64,000 bases of DNA from JBFHQE01 sp041592335. GTDB lineage: Bacteria > Pseudomonadota > Gammaproteobacteria > Thiohalobacterales > Thiohalobacteraceae. The position numbers and the translations under genes are program-made. The DNA is taken from positions 1 through 64,000 of the forward strand of contig JBFHQE010000010.1 of the NCBI GenBank assembly GCA_041592335.1. Direction: 5' to 3'. Of the stretch, positions 17,801 through 24,976 are shown one piece after another; the first letter of the stretch is position 1, and each line of letters begins with the position of its first letter. The notes under the pieces were generated by a model. It made no database searches. It was given only the letters and a program-made list of their open reading frames with translations, and was not told the origin of the DNA.

Positions 17801-18324
17801 TCCTTGTACTTGGAGATACCCGCAGCCTCTTCCAGGAATACGCGCAGATCTTCCGGCTTGGCCTCGATCAGGCGCGAGATCATGCCCTGCTCGATGATGG
17901 AATAACTGCGCGGACCGAGCCCGGTGCCGAGGAAAATGTCGGTGATGTCACGGCGACGGCAGGCCGTGCCGTTCAGAAAATATTTTGAAGTGCCATCGCG
18001 GCTGACCTGGCGCTTGACGGAAATCTCGTTGTAGTGCGCGTACTGGCCGGTGACCTTCCCCTCGCTGTTGTCGAACAGCAGTTCAACACTGGCATGTCCG
18101 ACCGGCTTGCGTGAGTTGGAGCCGTTGAAAATAACGTCGGCCATGGAATCACCGCGCAGGTGCTTCGCCGAGGATTCCCCCATCACCCAGCGCACGGCAT
18201 CGATGGTATTGGATTTACCACAGCCGTTGGGGCCGACGATGCCGACCAGGTTGCTTGGGATTGGGATGGTGGTGGGGTCTACAAACGATTTGAAACCCGC
18301 TAATTTTATCTTTGTTAGACGCAT
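14818..18324 (-). CDS. smc: Chromosome partition protein Smc
   Basis: A 1168-residue structural-maintenance-of-chromosomes ATPase. The N-terminal head has Walker A GPNGCGKSN (about residues 32-40). Two long coiled coils flank a hinge around residues 510-670. The C-terminal head carries the signature LLSGGEKALTA and Walker B with CMLDEVDAPLDD. Smc condenses and segregates the chromosome with ScpAB. The open frame extends 26 codons further upstream, but the start at 18324 (MRLTKIKLAGFKSF) gives the canonical N-terminus. Its presence in place of MukB is seen in many gammaproteobacteria outside the enteric group. It is divergent from queF. Confidence 0.95.
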   Translation of the reverse strand: MRLTKIKLAGFKSFVDPTTIPIPSNLVGIVGPNGCGKSNTIDAVRWVMGESSAKHLRGDSMADVIFNGSNSRKPVGHASVELLFDNSEGKVTGQYAHYNEISVKRQVSRDGTSKYFLNGTACRRRDITDIFLGTGLGPRSYSIIEQGMISRLIEAKPEDLRVFLEEAAGISKYKERRRETENRIRHTNENLDRLNDLRDEIEKQLEKLQRQARTAERYKELKTQERKVKSELLALRYQGMRGDIDSREQALKEKETQLESIVAQQRALESEIEKSREAQVDSNDAFNEVQGRYYGVGGEIARVEQSIQHARENRQRLQEELDKANKAWHEVEAHISVDTKRLAELRTELETKEPVLVELRSKADASGAVLTEAEQAMQTWQSEWDEFNRRAAEPSQTAQVERTRIDHLERQFDQLDQRLARIEDEKGRLNSDELVEEIEQLTAQEAERQAAREKLEAELQQVREQIGNLRETVQQQSRQLDTDRSELQQMKGRQASLEALQKAALGKDNSAVVQWLSARGIADAPRLAQQLTVEKGWERAVETVLGDTLEAVCVDGFEGLTDTLAELGQGEVTLLDIRAAGTAAGDKATRLADKVKSDVAVGSLLSGIYVADNLPVALSLRGNLAGNESVITPEGLWLGANWLRVAQAATEKSGVLEREKTIAELVAQIETKTHALSELEAALQQSREALQAQEQRRDEAQKQVNDAHRAQSDVRAQLGGRKARLEQIRSRVEAVTQEADELRNQKVHDQEEHEQARSRLHTALALMDQLARERETREGQRVTTRTRLDDARKQAQADREEAHALNVQVESMRTARDSTEQNLERMQGQQGHLRQRREELSSSLAASDQPLKDAETDLASLLERRSEVEKELQESRQKLQAIEHDLREQEKSRHLREQEAQQQRDRINQDRMSWQEVKTRAQTLLEQLSDSGHTLDEVVASLPEEANEKEWAEQAEELERKIQRLGPINLAAIEEYEEESRRKVYLDEQFADLTEALDTLQNAIQKIDRETRTRFKETFDKVNSGLQRMFPRLFGGGHAYLELTGEDLLDTGVAVMARPPGKRNSTIHLLSGGEKALTAVALVFAIFELNPSPFCMLDEVDAPLDDANVGRFCDMVREMSERVQFIFITHNKITMELSNQLTGVTMHEPGVSRLVAVDIDEAAKLAAM

Positions 18325-18491
18325 GGGCGCTGAAGATACAGAGTGCCACGCACTTAGACAAGATTGACATGCAAAGCGATTTTGGGTTGCTAACGTCGAC
18401 ATTGAGACGGGGTAACAACAACAGCGTCTAAGTCACTCATTTCCCTCATTGGCTATTGCTTCCCCAGACGTCTGACGGTAAGGTGCGCGGC

Positions 18492-18881
18492 ATGAGTACC
18501 CAGCCCAGCAAAAGCCTTGAGACCTTCGACAATCCGCACCCTGAGCGCGACTACACCATTCGCATCAGCACACCGGAATTCACCTGCCTGTGCCCCAAGA
18601 CCGGCCAGCCGGATTTCGCTACGCTCGAGATTGAATACGTGCCGGACCGGAAGTGCGTGGAACTCAAGTCCTGGAAGCTTTATGTCTGGTCCTATCGCGA
18701 CGAGGGCGCCTTCCACGAGGCCGTGACCAACAAGATCCTCGATGACCTGGTGGCCGCCACCCAGCCGCGCTTCATGCGCCTGACCGGCATCTTCAACGTA
18801 CGTGGCGGCGTGTACACCACCGTCGTGGCCGAGCATCATCAGGACGGCTGGAAACCGAAACAGAAAGTTGAACTGCCCTAG
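18492..18881 (+). CDS. queF: NADPH-dependent preQ0 reductase QueF (short form)
   Basis: A 129-residue single-domain QueF of the YkvM type, which reduces 7-cyano-7-deazaguanine to preQ1 for queuosine. The catalytic cysteine lies in EFTCLCPKTGQPDFA, which also supplies the catalytic Asp. The family motif E-LKSWKLY follows, and the HEAVTNKI segment completes the active site. The start at 18492 (MSTQPSK) is preferred over the upstream ATG at 18456 because similarity begins there. It stands alone, divergent from smc, and is followed by a REP-like element. Confidence 0.92.
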   Translation: MSTQPSKSLETFDNPHPERDYTIRISTPEFTCLCPKTGQPDFATLEIEYVPDRKCVELKSWKLYVWSYRDEGAFHEAVTNKILDDLVAATQPRFMRLTGIFNVRGGVYTTVVAEHHQDGWKPKQKVELP

Positions 18882-18900
18882 CTGCTCGCCTCAACCTCTT

Positions 18901-18951
18901 TGTAGGAGCAAGCTTGGCTGCAAAAGGTTCGCGAGCAAGCTCGCTCCTACA
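18901..18951. repeat. REP-like palindrome, copy 1
   Basis: A 51-base element with ends TGTAGGAGC and GCTCCTACA and a core containing GTTCGCGAGCAAGCTCGC. A second copy of identical length and nearly identical right half is at 47137-47187. The design matches REP sequences of Pseudomonas and relatives, which are moved by RAYT transposases; no RAYT gene is in the window. It ends 14 bases before the FGGY kinase start. Confidence 0.85.
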
Positions 18952-18965
18952 TAAACTTTATCAAC

Positions 18966-20246
18966 ATGGATACGAGTAGCTACCTCGGCATCGACTTCGG
19001 CACCTCGGGCGTGCGCGCCTGTCTGATTGACACCCAGCGCCAGGTCATCACCGACCAGCGACTGCCACTGCCAGAACCTGAACGTCATTCGAACCGTATA
19101 ACACAACAACCCGCGCTCTGGTGGCAAGCTCTGGAAGACCTGCTCGACAAGGTGAGCCGACATCCGGCCAGCCGACATCTGCGCGCCATTGCCGTTGATG
19201 GAACGGCCGGTACCCTGCTGCTCACCGACAGTCTGGGCAATCCATTATGTGACGCGATGATGTACCACGATAGCAGCGCAGCGAGTTGCATTGACAAGAT
19301 TCGCGCACAGGCACCCGAAGGACATATTTGTATCTCAGCCACCTCATCACTGGCAAAAGCCCTCGCACTGCAGACTGAATTCAATGATGCGCCAATCGCG
19401 CATTGCCTGCATCAGAGCGACTGGATACTGGGCAAACTGTCCGGCAACTTTGGCATCAGCGATGAAAACAATGCACTCAAACTCGGCTATGACCCGCGTC
19501 AGCGTCTTTGGCCGGAATGGATTCAAACGCTGGTCAATCCCGAATACCTGCCGAAGGTATATCCCGCCGGGACCGCGATCGGAACAATAACGGACCGCCT
19601 GGCACAGCGCTGGCGATTTCCACCGGATATGCAGATAGTCACGGGCACCACGGACAGCACTGCATCCGTAATCGCGACCGGTGTTCACGTCATCGGTCAG
19701 GCAGTCACCGTGCTCGGCAGCACCATGGTCCTTAAAGTGCTTGCAGATAAACCGGTGGAAGACTCACGCTTTGGCATTTACAGCCATCGTCTTGGCGATC
19801 AACGGCTGGTCGGTGGCGCATCCAATACCGGCGGCGCGGTACTGAAACAATACTTCTCGCAGCAACAACTGGATGCCATGACGCCGCAGCTCAATCCCGA
19901 TCAAGTCACCGGACTGGATTATTACCCGCTGCCGGGCAAGGGCAAACGCTTCCCGATCAATGATCCTGAACTTGCGCCACGCCTGTCACCGCGTCCCGAC
20001 AACGATATTCAGTTTTTTCAGGGCATGCTCGAATCGATAGCGCGCATTGAAAAACAGGGTTACGAGCAATTGCATGCACTGGGAGCGCCTTATCCTGACG
20101 AAGTGTTCACCGCAGGCGGCGGTGCACAAAATGCCGCCTGGTGCGAGATTCGCCAGCAATCACTCGGGGTTCCCGTTAGAATAGCGACACACCAGGAAGC
20201 GGCATATGGCAGTGCATTATTGGCAATGAAAGGCGTGAGCGCATGA
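18966..20246 (+). CDS. FGGY-family carbohydrate kinase (D-ribulokinase/xylulokinase-like)
   Basis: A 426-residue sugar kinase of the actin/Hsp70 ATPase fold. The N-terminal phosphate-1 motif is GIDFGTSGVRA (about residues 8-18). The second domain has the adenosine-type segments GTTDSTAS and GSTMVLKV, and the C-terminal FTAGGGAQNAAW motif. It is shorter than E. coli XylB and most similar in layout to the ribulokinase-like group known from plants and cyanobacteria; the substrate is therefore uncertain. No good ribosome site is visible, and a REP-like element lies just upstream. Its stop overlaps the cysZ start as ATGA, so the two are coupled. Confidence 0.8.
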   Translation: MDTSSYLGIDFGTSGVRACLIDTQRQVITDQRLPLPEPERHSNRITQQPALWWQALEDLLDKVSRHPASRHLRAIAVDGTAGTLLLTDSLGNPLCDAMMYHDSSAASCIDKIRAQAPEGHICISATSSLAKALALQTEFNDAPIAHCLHQSDWILGKLSGNFGISDENNALKLGYDPRQRLWPEWIQTLVNPEYLPKVYPAGTAIGTITDRLAQRWRFPPDMQIVTGTTDSTASVIATGVHVIGQAVTVLGSTMVLKVLADKPVEDSRFGIYSHRLGDQRLVGGASNTGGAVLKQYFSQQQLDAMTPQLNPDQVTGLDYYPLPGKGKRFPINDPELAPRLSPRPDNDIQFFQGMLESIARIEKQGYEQLHALGAPYPDEVFTAGGGAQNAAWCEIRQQSLGVPVRIATHQEAAYGSALLAMKGVSA

Positions 20247-20971
20247 AAGATTTTTTCAAAGGCATAAATCACATGCTCAAGGGACTGGGGCTGATTATGC
20301 AACCACGCCTGCGACGTTTCGTGATGGTGCCACTCATGGTCAACGTCCTGCTGTTTCTCGCGTTGATTGGCTTGATGGGTTACTGGTTCAACGAACTTAT
20401 TCAGTATCTGCTGAGCTTCCTGCCTGGCTGGTTAAGCTTTCTTGAAGTTTTACTCTGGCCGATCTTCGCCGTCACCGTGCTGGTGCTGGTGTTTTACACC
20501 TTTGCCCTGGTGGCGAACCTGATCGCCGCACCCTTTAATGGATTGCTGGCGGAAGCCGTGGAAAAACATTTAACCGGTCAGTCGCTGGATGATGTCGGTG
20601 ACTGGAGAACGGCATTGAAGGATCTCTGGCCAAGCCTGAAAGCCGAACTGGTCAAGCTGAGTTACTTTATTATCCGGGCCATTCCCCTGCTGATCCTGCT
20701 GGTCATTCCCGGCATCAATATCATCGGCACCTTTCTCTGGATGCTGTTCAGCGCCTGGATGCTGGCGCTGGAATACATGGATTATCCCATGGCCAACCAT
20801 CGGCTACTTTTCAAAGATCAACGCCAGCGTTTGAAAGCCAGAAGACTGCTGGGGCTTGGTTTTGGTGGCACAGTTACACTGTTGACAATGATCCCGGTCG
20901 TGAATTTTATTGCCATGCCGGCTGCGGTAGCTGGTGCGACCTCGGCGTGGGTCAGGGATTTGAAGGAATAA
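20243..20971 (+). CDS. cysZ: CysZ-like sulfate permease (EI24 family)
   Basis: A 242-residue inner-membrane protein with four to six hydrophobic segments and the EI24/CysZ signature: FALVANLIAAPFNGLLAEAVE near residue 95, and ALEYMDYPMANH near 180. CysZ proteins bring sulfate into the cell for cysteine synthesis. It overlaps the FGGY kinase by 4 bases; no other sulfur gene is adjacent, so the coupling to a sugar kinase is unexplained. A 72-base inverted-repeat element begins 9 bases after the stop. Confidence 0.85.
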   Translation: MKDFFKGINHMLKGLGLIMQPRLRRFVMVPLMVNVLLFLALIGLMGYWFNELIQYLLSFLPGWLSFLEVLLWPIFAVTVLVLVFYTFALVANLIAAPFNGLLAEAVEKHLTGQSLDDVGDWRTALKDLWPSLKAELVKLSYFIIRAIPLLILLVIPGINIIGTFLWMLFSAWMLALEYMDYPMANHRLLFKDQRQRLKARRLLGLGFGGTVTLLTMIPVVNFIAMPAAVAGATSAWVRDLKE

Positions 20972-20980
20972 CGGTAATCA

Positions 20981-21052
20981 TGATCAGCTTAGGGTGTTTT
21001 TTCGAGTGACTGTCTTTTACCGGAACGAGAAAAAACTAAGCTAAGTTGATCA
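20981..21052. repeat. 72-base inverted-repeat element after cysZ
   Basis: The ends TGATCAGCTTAG and CTAAGTTGATCA pair with one mismatch, and inside them GTTTTTTC pairs with GAAAAAAC. The size and AT-rich arms suggest either a bidirectional terminator or a MITE-like remnant. No second copy was seen in the window. Confidence 0.5.
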
Positions 21053-21070
21053 AATTGCAAACACCCCTGG

Positions 21071-21090
21071 ATTCCGGCTTTCGCCGGAAT
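21071..21090. repeat. Dispersed palindromic repeat (ATTCCGGC-N4-GCCGGAAT type)
   Basis: A perfect 8-bp stem with a TTTC loop, flanked by CTGG and GACGA. It belongs to the same family as 1416-1443 and 30155-30215, and lies just before the aminotransferase stop. Confidence 0.8.
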
Positions 21091-21104
21091 GACGAAATCA
21101 TTGA

Positions 21105-22268
21105 TTATTTATTCAGGAATTTACCGATTCTCTTAACACCCTCTTCCAGCCGTTCAAGACTGGTGGTGTAGGCAAAGCGCACATGTTGCTCAGCGCGATA
21201 ATGACCGAAATCCTTGCCCGGCGTGATCGCCACGCCCGCCTCTTCCAGCAGACGCTCGACAAAGACATAACTGTCATCGGTAAACGCACTGCAATCGGCA
21301 TAAAGATAAAACGCACCCTGCGGCTCAACGGGTATCTTGAATCCAAGTTCTCGTAACGCGGGCAACAGAAAATCACGCCGTCGTTGAAATTCTTTTCTCC
21401 GCTCTTCAAAAATACCCATGGTATCCGCCTGAAAAGCCGCCAGCGCCGCCCATTGCGCCGGTGTCGGTGCTGCCAGAAACAGATTCTGAGCCAGGGTATC
21501 GAGCGCATCGACATACCCTTCCGGGGCAACGATCCAGCCCAGGCGCCACCCGGTCATGCCAAAGAATTTTGAAAAGCTGTTGATGACGAATGCGTCCTGT
21601 GTCACTTCCAGTACGGAAGCCGCTGCGCCGTCGTATGTCAGGCCATGATAAATCTCATCGACGATCAGATGGGTCTGCCTGTTTCTCGCCAGCCGGGCTA
21701 ATGCCTCCAGCTCGGTTTTGCTCAGCAGGGTGCCCGACGGGTTCGCGGGTGACGCCACCAGGATGGCCCGCGTACTGTCACGCCAGTGTTCCGCCGCCAA
21801 CGCGGCAGTGAGTTGATAATGCGAGTCGGCAGTCACGGGTATGAGCTGCGATTCGCCGCCATAGAGCGTGACGAAATTACGGTTACAGGGATAACCGGGG
21901 TCGGTCATCATCACCGACTGCCCCGGATCGATCAGAACACCGAGCACCAGTTGCAGCGCGCCGGAGGCGCCGGGCGTAATGACAATACGGTGCGGTGAAA
22001 TCTCGAGCTGATGCTGCACCTTGTAATGCCTAGCGATAGCCTCGCGCAATTCGGACAAGCCGGTCGCCGGGGTGTAATGTGTTTTCCCCGAGGCCAACGC
22101 AACACGCCCGGCCTCAATGATGGGTTGCGCGGTTTGAAAATCGGGTTCACCGATTTCCATGTGGACGATATCGCGTCCCTGCGCTTCCAGTGCCCGCGCA
22201 CGCGCCAACAGGGCCATTACCTCGAATGGCCGAATTGACTGCATGCGCCTTGCCAGTTCAGGCAGCAT
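21105..22268 (-). CDS. Pyridoxal phosphate-dependent aminotransferase, class I/II
   Basis: A 387-residue fold-type I aminotransferase. It contains the substrate segment MEIGEPDF near residue 37, the cofactor-binding segments PGASGALQLVL and SPANPSGT, and the Schiff-base lysine in SFSKFFGMTGWRLGW near residue 233. A C-terminal Arg for carboxylate binding is present in HVRFAYTT. The sequence fits the aspartate/aromatic/alanine-type group, but the specific amino acid cannot be assigned. It overlaps the 3' end of the CbbY-like gene by 11 bases, so the two are probably co-transcribed. Confidence 0.85.
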   Translation of the reverse strand: MLPELARRMQSIRPFEVMALLARARALEAQGRDIVHMEIGEPDFQTAQPIIEAGRVALASGKTHYTPATGLSELREAIARHYKVQHQLEISPHRIVITPGASGALQLVLGVLIDPGQSVMMTDPGYPCNRNFVTLYGGESQLIPVTADSHYQLTAALAAEHWRDSTRAILVASPANPSGTLLSKTELEALARLARNRQTHLIVDEIYHGLTYDGAAASVLEVTQDAFVINSFSKFFGMTGWRLGWIVAPEGYVDALDTLAQNLFLAAPTPAQWAALAAFQADTMGIFEERRKEFQRRRDFLLPALRELGFKIPVEPQGAFYLYADCSAFTDDSYVFVERLLEEAGVAITPGKDFGHYRAEQHVRFAYTTSLERLEEGVKRIGKFLNK

Positions 22269-23034
22269 TGCTCAGGACAGAACGGTGCAGCTGTTTGAGG
22301 AAATCCACGGTCACGTAACTACCGATAGCGCTATCGCCTTCCAGAATGGTGCATGGCATGTCCGGCTCGCCCAGATGATCCATGCGGATCGCCGCGCCGC
22401 TGAAGTCCTGACCTTCGGTATAAAAGCTCTCGGTGAGCAAGGTGGGCAGATCGGCCTGCATGGCCGCTTTCAGGCCATTCTCGGAATCCTCGAACGCCAG
22501 GCATTCGGAGGGCTTCAGATTCATTTTTTCCAGGGTGTAGAAATAAATATCCGGCGCTGGCTTTTTCTTCGGCACCATACTGCCCGCCGCAATCACTTCA
22601 AACCAGTCCTCGGCATCTTCCGCGAGCGAGGCCTGCAGCAGGGCCGTCACGTTCGCCGGGGTTGTCGTGGTGGCGATCGCCAGCCGCAATCCGGCCGCGC
22701 GCGCTTCCTGAATCAGGCGCTCGACACCGGGTCTCAGGGGCACTCTGCCGCCCGCAACTGTATCGGTGTAGATCTGGGTCTTGGCCGCGTGCAGCCCGGC
22801 CACAAACGCGTCGAGATCGCCCGGTGCCGCGAACTCCGGTTTATGGGTCGCGAGAAAATGCTTGATGCGCTCCTTGCCACCGGTTACCGCCAATAATTCG
22901 CGATACATTTCCTGGCTCCAGTGCCAGTCGAGGCCAGCCCCGGCAAAGGCACCGTTGAAACTTTCGCGATGCACTTCCTCGGTTTCCGCCAATGTTCCGT
23001 CGACATCAAAAAGTAGCGCTTTCAGTTCAGACAC
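22258..23034 (-). CDS. CbbY-like HAD-superfamily phosphatase
   Basis: A 258-residue haloacid dehalogenase hydrolase. Motif I is FDVDGTLAETE (residues 9-19) with both nucleophile and acid/base Asp; motif II is ATTTTP near 122; the motif III Lys is in KKKPAPDIY near 156; and motif IV is FEDSENGLKAA near 177. Order and length fit CbbY, a xylulose-1,5-bisphosphate phosphatase that clears an inhibitor of Rubisco. No Rubisco gene is in the window, so a role in the Calvin cycle is inference. It precedes the aminotransferase on the same strand. Confidence 0.83.
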   Translation of the reverse strand: MSELKALLFDVDGTLAETEEVHRESFNGAFAGAGLDWHWSQEMYRELLAVTGGKERIKHFLATHKPEFAAPGDLDAFVAGLHAAKTQIYTDTVAGGRVPLRPGVERLIQEARAAGLRLAIATTTTPANVTALLQASLAEDAEDWFEVIAAGSMVPKKKPAPDIYFYTLEKMNLKPSECLAFEDSENGLKAAMQADLPTLLTESFYTEGQDFSGAAIRMDHLGEPDMPCTILEGDSAIGSYVTVDFLKQLHRSVLSNAA

Positions 23035-23244
23035 AGTGAATTCTCCTCAATTTCAGTGGCCGCAAGCTTACCGAAGGCCGACTTGTGATGCCTACGCTTA
23101 TTTTTATGCGGATTATCGGGCTAACGGTCTTGACTCTGCCGCACTGAGAGAAGAAACTTAGCCGCTTAAAAATTTGGGGATGGCCCCGTAACCCGCTGGT
23201 TTTCCAGATAACCAGCTACCAACAAAGGTTCAGGAGAGCGCTGG

Positions 23245-23928
23245 ATGGCGAGCAAAAAGAAGGCAGCCACTAAAAAGGCGGCAAAGAAGGCAGTAGCGAA
23301 GAAGGCAGCCACTAAGAAAACAGCGACCAAGAAAACGGCCAAGAAAACAGTAGCCAAGAAAGCCGCCGCAAAAAAAGCGCCGGTGAAGAAAGCCGCGCCG
23401 AAAAAACCGGCGACGAAGAAAACCGTTGCCAAGAAAACGCCTGCAGCCAAGAAGGCCGCGACCCGGAAAAAAACCTCCGCACCCGCCGCCACCCCCGAGG
23501 GTATCGTTACCCACACTGTGGTCGAAGGTATCGAGCCCTACAAGCTGATCGATGGCGAAGAATACATGAACGAAAACCAGCTGGAGCATTTCCGCGAAAT
23601 CCTGCTGGCCTGGAAACGCGAGCTGATGGAAGAAGTTGATCGTACCGTGCACCACATGCAGGACGAGGCGGCTAACTTCCCGGACCCCAACGACCGTGCC
23701 ACGCAGGAATCCGAGTTCAGCCTGGAACTGCGTGCCCGCGATCGTGAACGCAAACTCATCAAGAAGATCGACGAATCCCTGTTGAAGATCGATGAAGACG
23801 AATATGGCTGGTGCAACACCTGCGGCGTGGAAATCGGCGTACGTCGTCTGGAAGCACGTCCGACAGCAACCCAGTGCATCGACTGTAAAACGCTCGACGA
23901 AATTCGCGAGCGTCAGCTGGGCAAGTAA
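23245..23928 (+). CDS. dksA: RNA polymerase-binding factor DksA with an N-terminal histone H1-like Lys/Ala tail
   Basis: A 227-residue protein; E. coli DksA has 151. Residues 1-77 are almost only Lys, Ala, Thr, Val and Pro in AAKK/TKK repeats, like bacterial H1-type proteins. From about residue 107 it is a normal DksA: a coiled coil with the tip motif DPNDRA (DxxDxA), then a C4 zinc finger CNTC-x17-CIDC. DksA with ppGpp alters transcription initiation at rRNA and amino-acid promoters. The start has a good site (AGGAGAG), and the frame from tail to DksA is continuous. gluQ follows, as in many gammaproteobacteria. The tail probably adds DNA binding; this is inference. Confidence 0.93.
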   Translation: MASKKKAATKKAAKKAVAKKAATKKTATKKTAKKTVAKKAAAKKAPVKKAAPKKPATKKTVAKKTPAAKKAATRKKTSAPAATPEGIVTHTVVEGIEPYKLIDGEEYMNENQLEHFREILLAWKRELMEEVDRTVHHMQDEAANFPDPNDRATQESEFSLELRARDRERKLIKKIDESLLKIDEDEYGWCNTCGVEIGVRRLEARPTATQCIDCKTLDEIRERQLGK

Positions 23929-23948
23929 CACTTGCAAGCAACCGTCAT

Positions 23949-23982
23949 AAAGGGGACAGATGTTAAATCTGTCCCCTTTTTA
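23949..23982 (+). terminator. Rho-independent terminator after dksA
   Basis: A 12-bp stem AAAGGGGACAGA / TCTGTCCCCTTT with a 6-base loop, running into TTTT. It separates dksA from gluQ. Confidence 0.85.
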
Positions 23983-23999
23983 GTTTGTAATCCCCTCCC

Positions 24000-24923
24000 A
24001 TGACTCAGCAATCTTACCGTGGCCGCTTTGCCCCTTCTCCCACCGGCCAGCTTCACTTCGGTTCACTGATTGCCGCGCTGGCCAGTTATCTGGACGCCCG
24101 CGCCAACCAGGGCGCCTGGCTTGTCAGGATGGAAGACCTGGATCGCCCGCGCGAAATGCCGGGCGCAGCCGACACCATTCTGCGAACTCTTGATGCCTTC
24201 GGCCTGCACTGGGATGAAGAAGTTATTTATCAAAGCCAGCGCGATGAAGCCTACCAGGCTTCGCTGGACAGCTTGATCCGAAATGAAGTCGCCTATCCCT
24301 GCAGTTGCACCCGCTCGGACATCATCCAGGTTGCACGTATTGGCCTTGAAGGCCCTATCTACCCCGGCACCTGCCGCAAGGGTCTCGCGGCAGGGAAAAA
24401 GGCGCGTGCCTGGCGGGTGCTGGCGCCTGACAGGCTGATTTCCTTCAACGACCTGATCCAGGGTCCACAGCAGCAAAACCTGGCGCTGGACATCGGTGAT
24501 TTCGTGATTCGCCGCGCCGACCAGTTATTCGCCTACCAGCTGGCGGTTGTGGTGGACGACGCGGAACAACGGATCACGCATGTATTACGCGGAACAGACT
24601 TGCTGTTGTCGACCGCGCGTCAGATTTACCTGCAACAGCTGCTGGGCCTGGCAACACCGACGTATGCGCATATACCGGTCGCGGTGAATGCCCGGCAGGA
24701 AAAACTCAGTAAACAGACTCATGCACCCGCAATCACCCTTGAACAACCAGGCAGGCTTTTAAGAGCTGCTCTGGCATTTCTCAATCAGCCATTTCCTGAC
24801 GATCTGGCAAATAGCCGATCAGATGAAATCCTGGAATTTGCCATCGCCAACTGGCATCCCGAGGCAATTCCGCAACAACTTAAAATAGCCGCTCCCCTTC
24901 ACGCCACAACCCCGTTAGAATGA
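24000..24923 (+). CDS. gluQ: Glutamyl-Q tRNA(Asp) synthetase
   Basis: A 307-residue truncated glutamyl-tRNA synthetase paralogue that attaches glutamate to queuosine in tRNA(Asp). It has the HIGH-type motif APSPTGQLHFGSL near residue 12, a zinc site with CSC near 100 and a Cys in YPGTCR near 122, and the KMSKS-type motif KLSKQ near 237. The anticodon-binding domain of true GluRS is absent, as expected. Location next to dksA is the classic arrangement, and the pathway agrees with the queF gene at 18.5 kb. Confidence 0.93.
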   Translation: MTQQSYRGRFAPSPTGQLHFGSLIAALASYLDARANQGAWLVRMEDLDRPREMPGAADTILRTLDAFGLHWDEEVIYQSQRDEAYQASLDSLIRNEVAYPCSCTRSDIIQVARIGLEGPIYPGTCRKGLAAGKKARAWRVLAPDRLISFNDLIQGPQQQNLALDIGDFVIRRADQLFAYQLAVVVDDAEQRITHVLRGTDLLLSTARQIYLQQLLGLATPTYAHIPVAVNARQEKLSKQTHAPAITLEQPGRLLRAALAFLNQPFPDDLANSRSDEILEFAIANWHPEAIPQQLKIAAPLHATTPLE

Positions 24924-24976
24924 GGCACAGGCAAGCTACGCTATCGAATAACCATCAGTGAACAGGAGTCCACTCC

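Noticed and set aside
18325..18491. A preQ1 riboswitch ahead of queF
   Set aside because: No preQ1-type stem and A-rich tail could be found in the leader.
23245..23480. A separate histone H1-like gene ahead of dksA
   Set aside because: There is no stop or new start between the Lys/Ala tract and the DksA domain; it is one continuous frame.
23230..23937. A 235-codon frame opposite dksA
   Set aside because: Gly/Phe/Leu-rich shadow of the Lys/Ala repeat region; dksA is certain.
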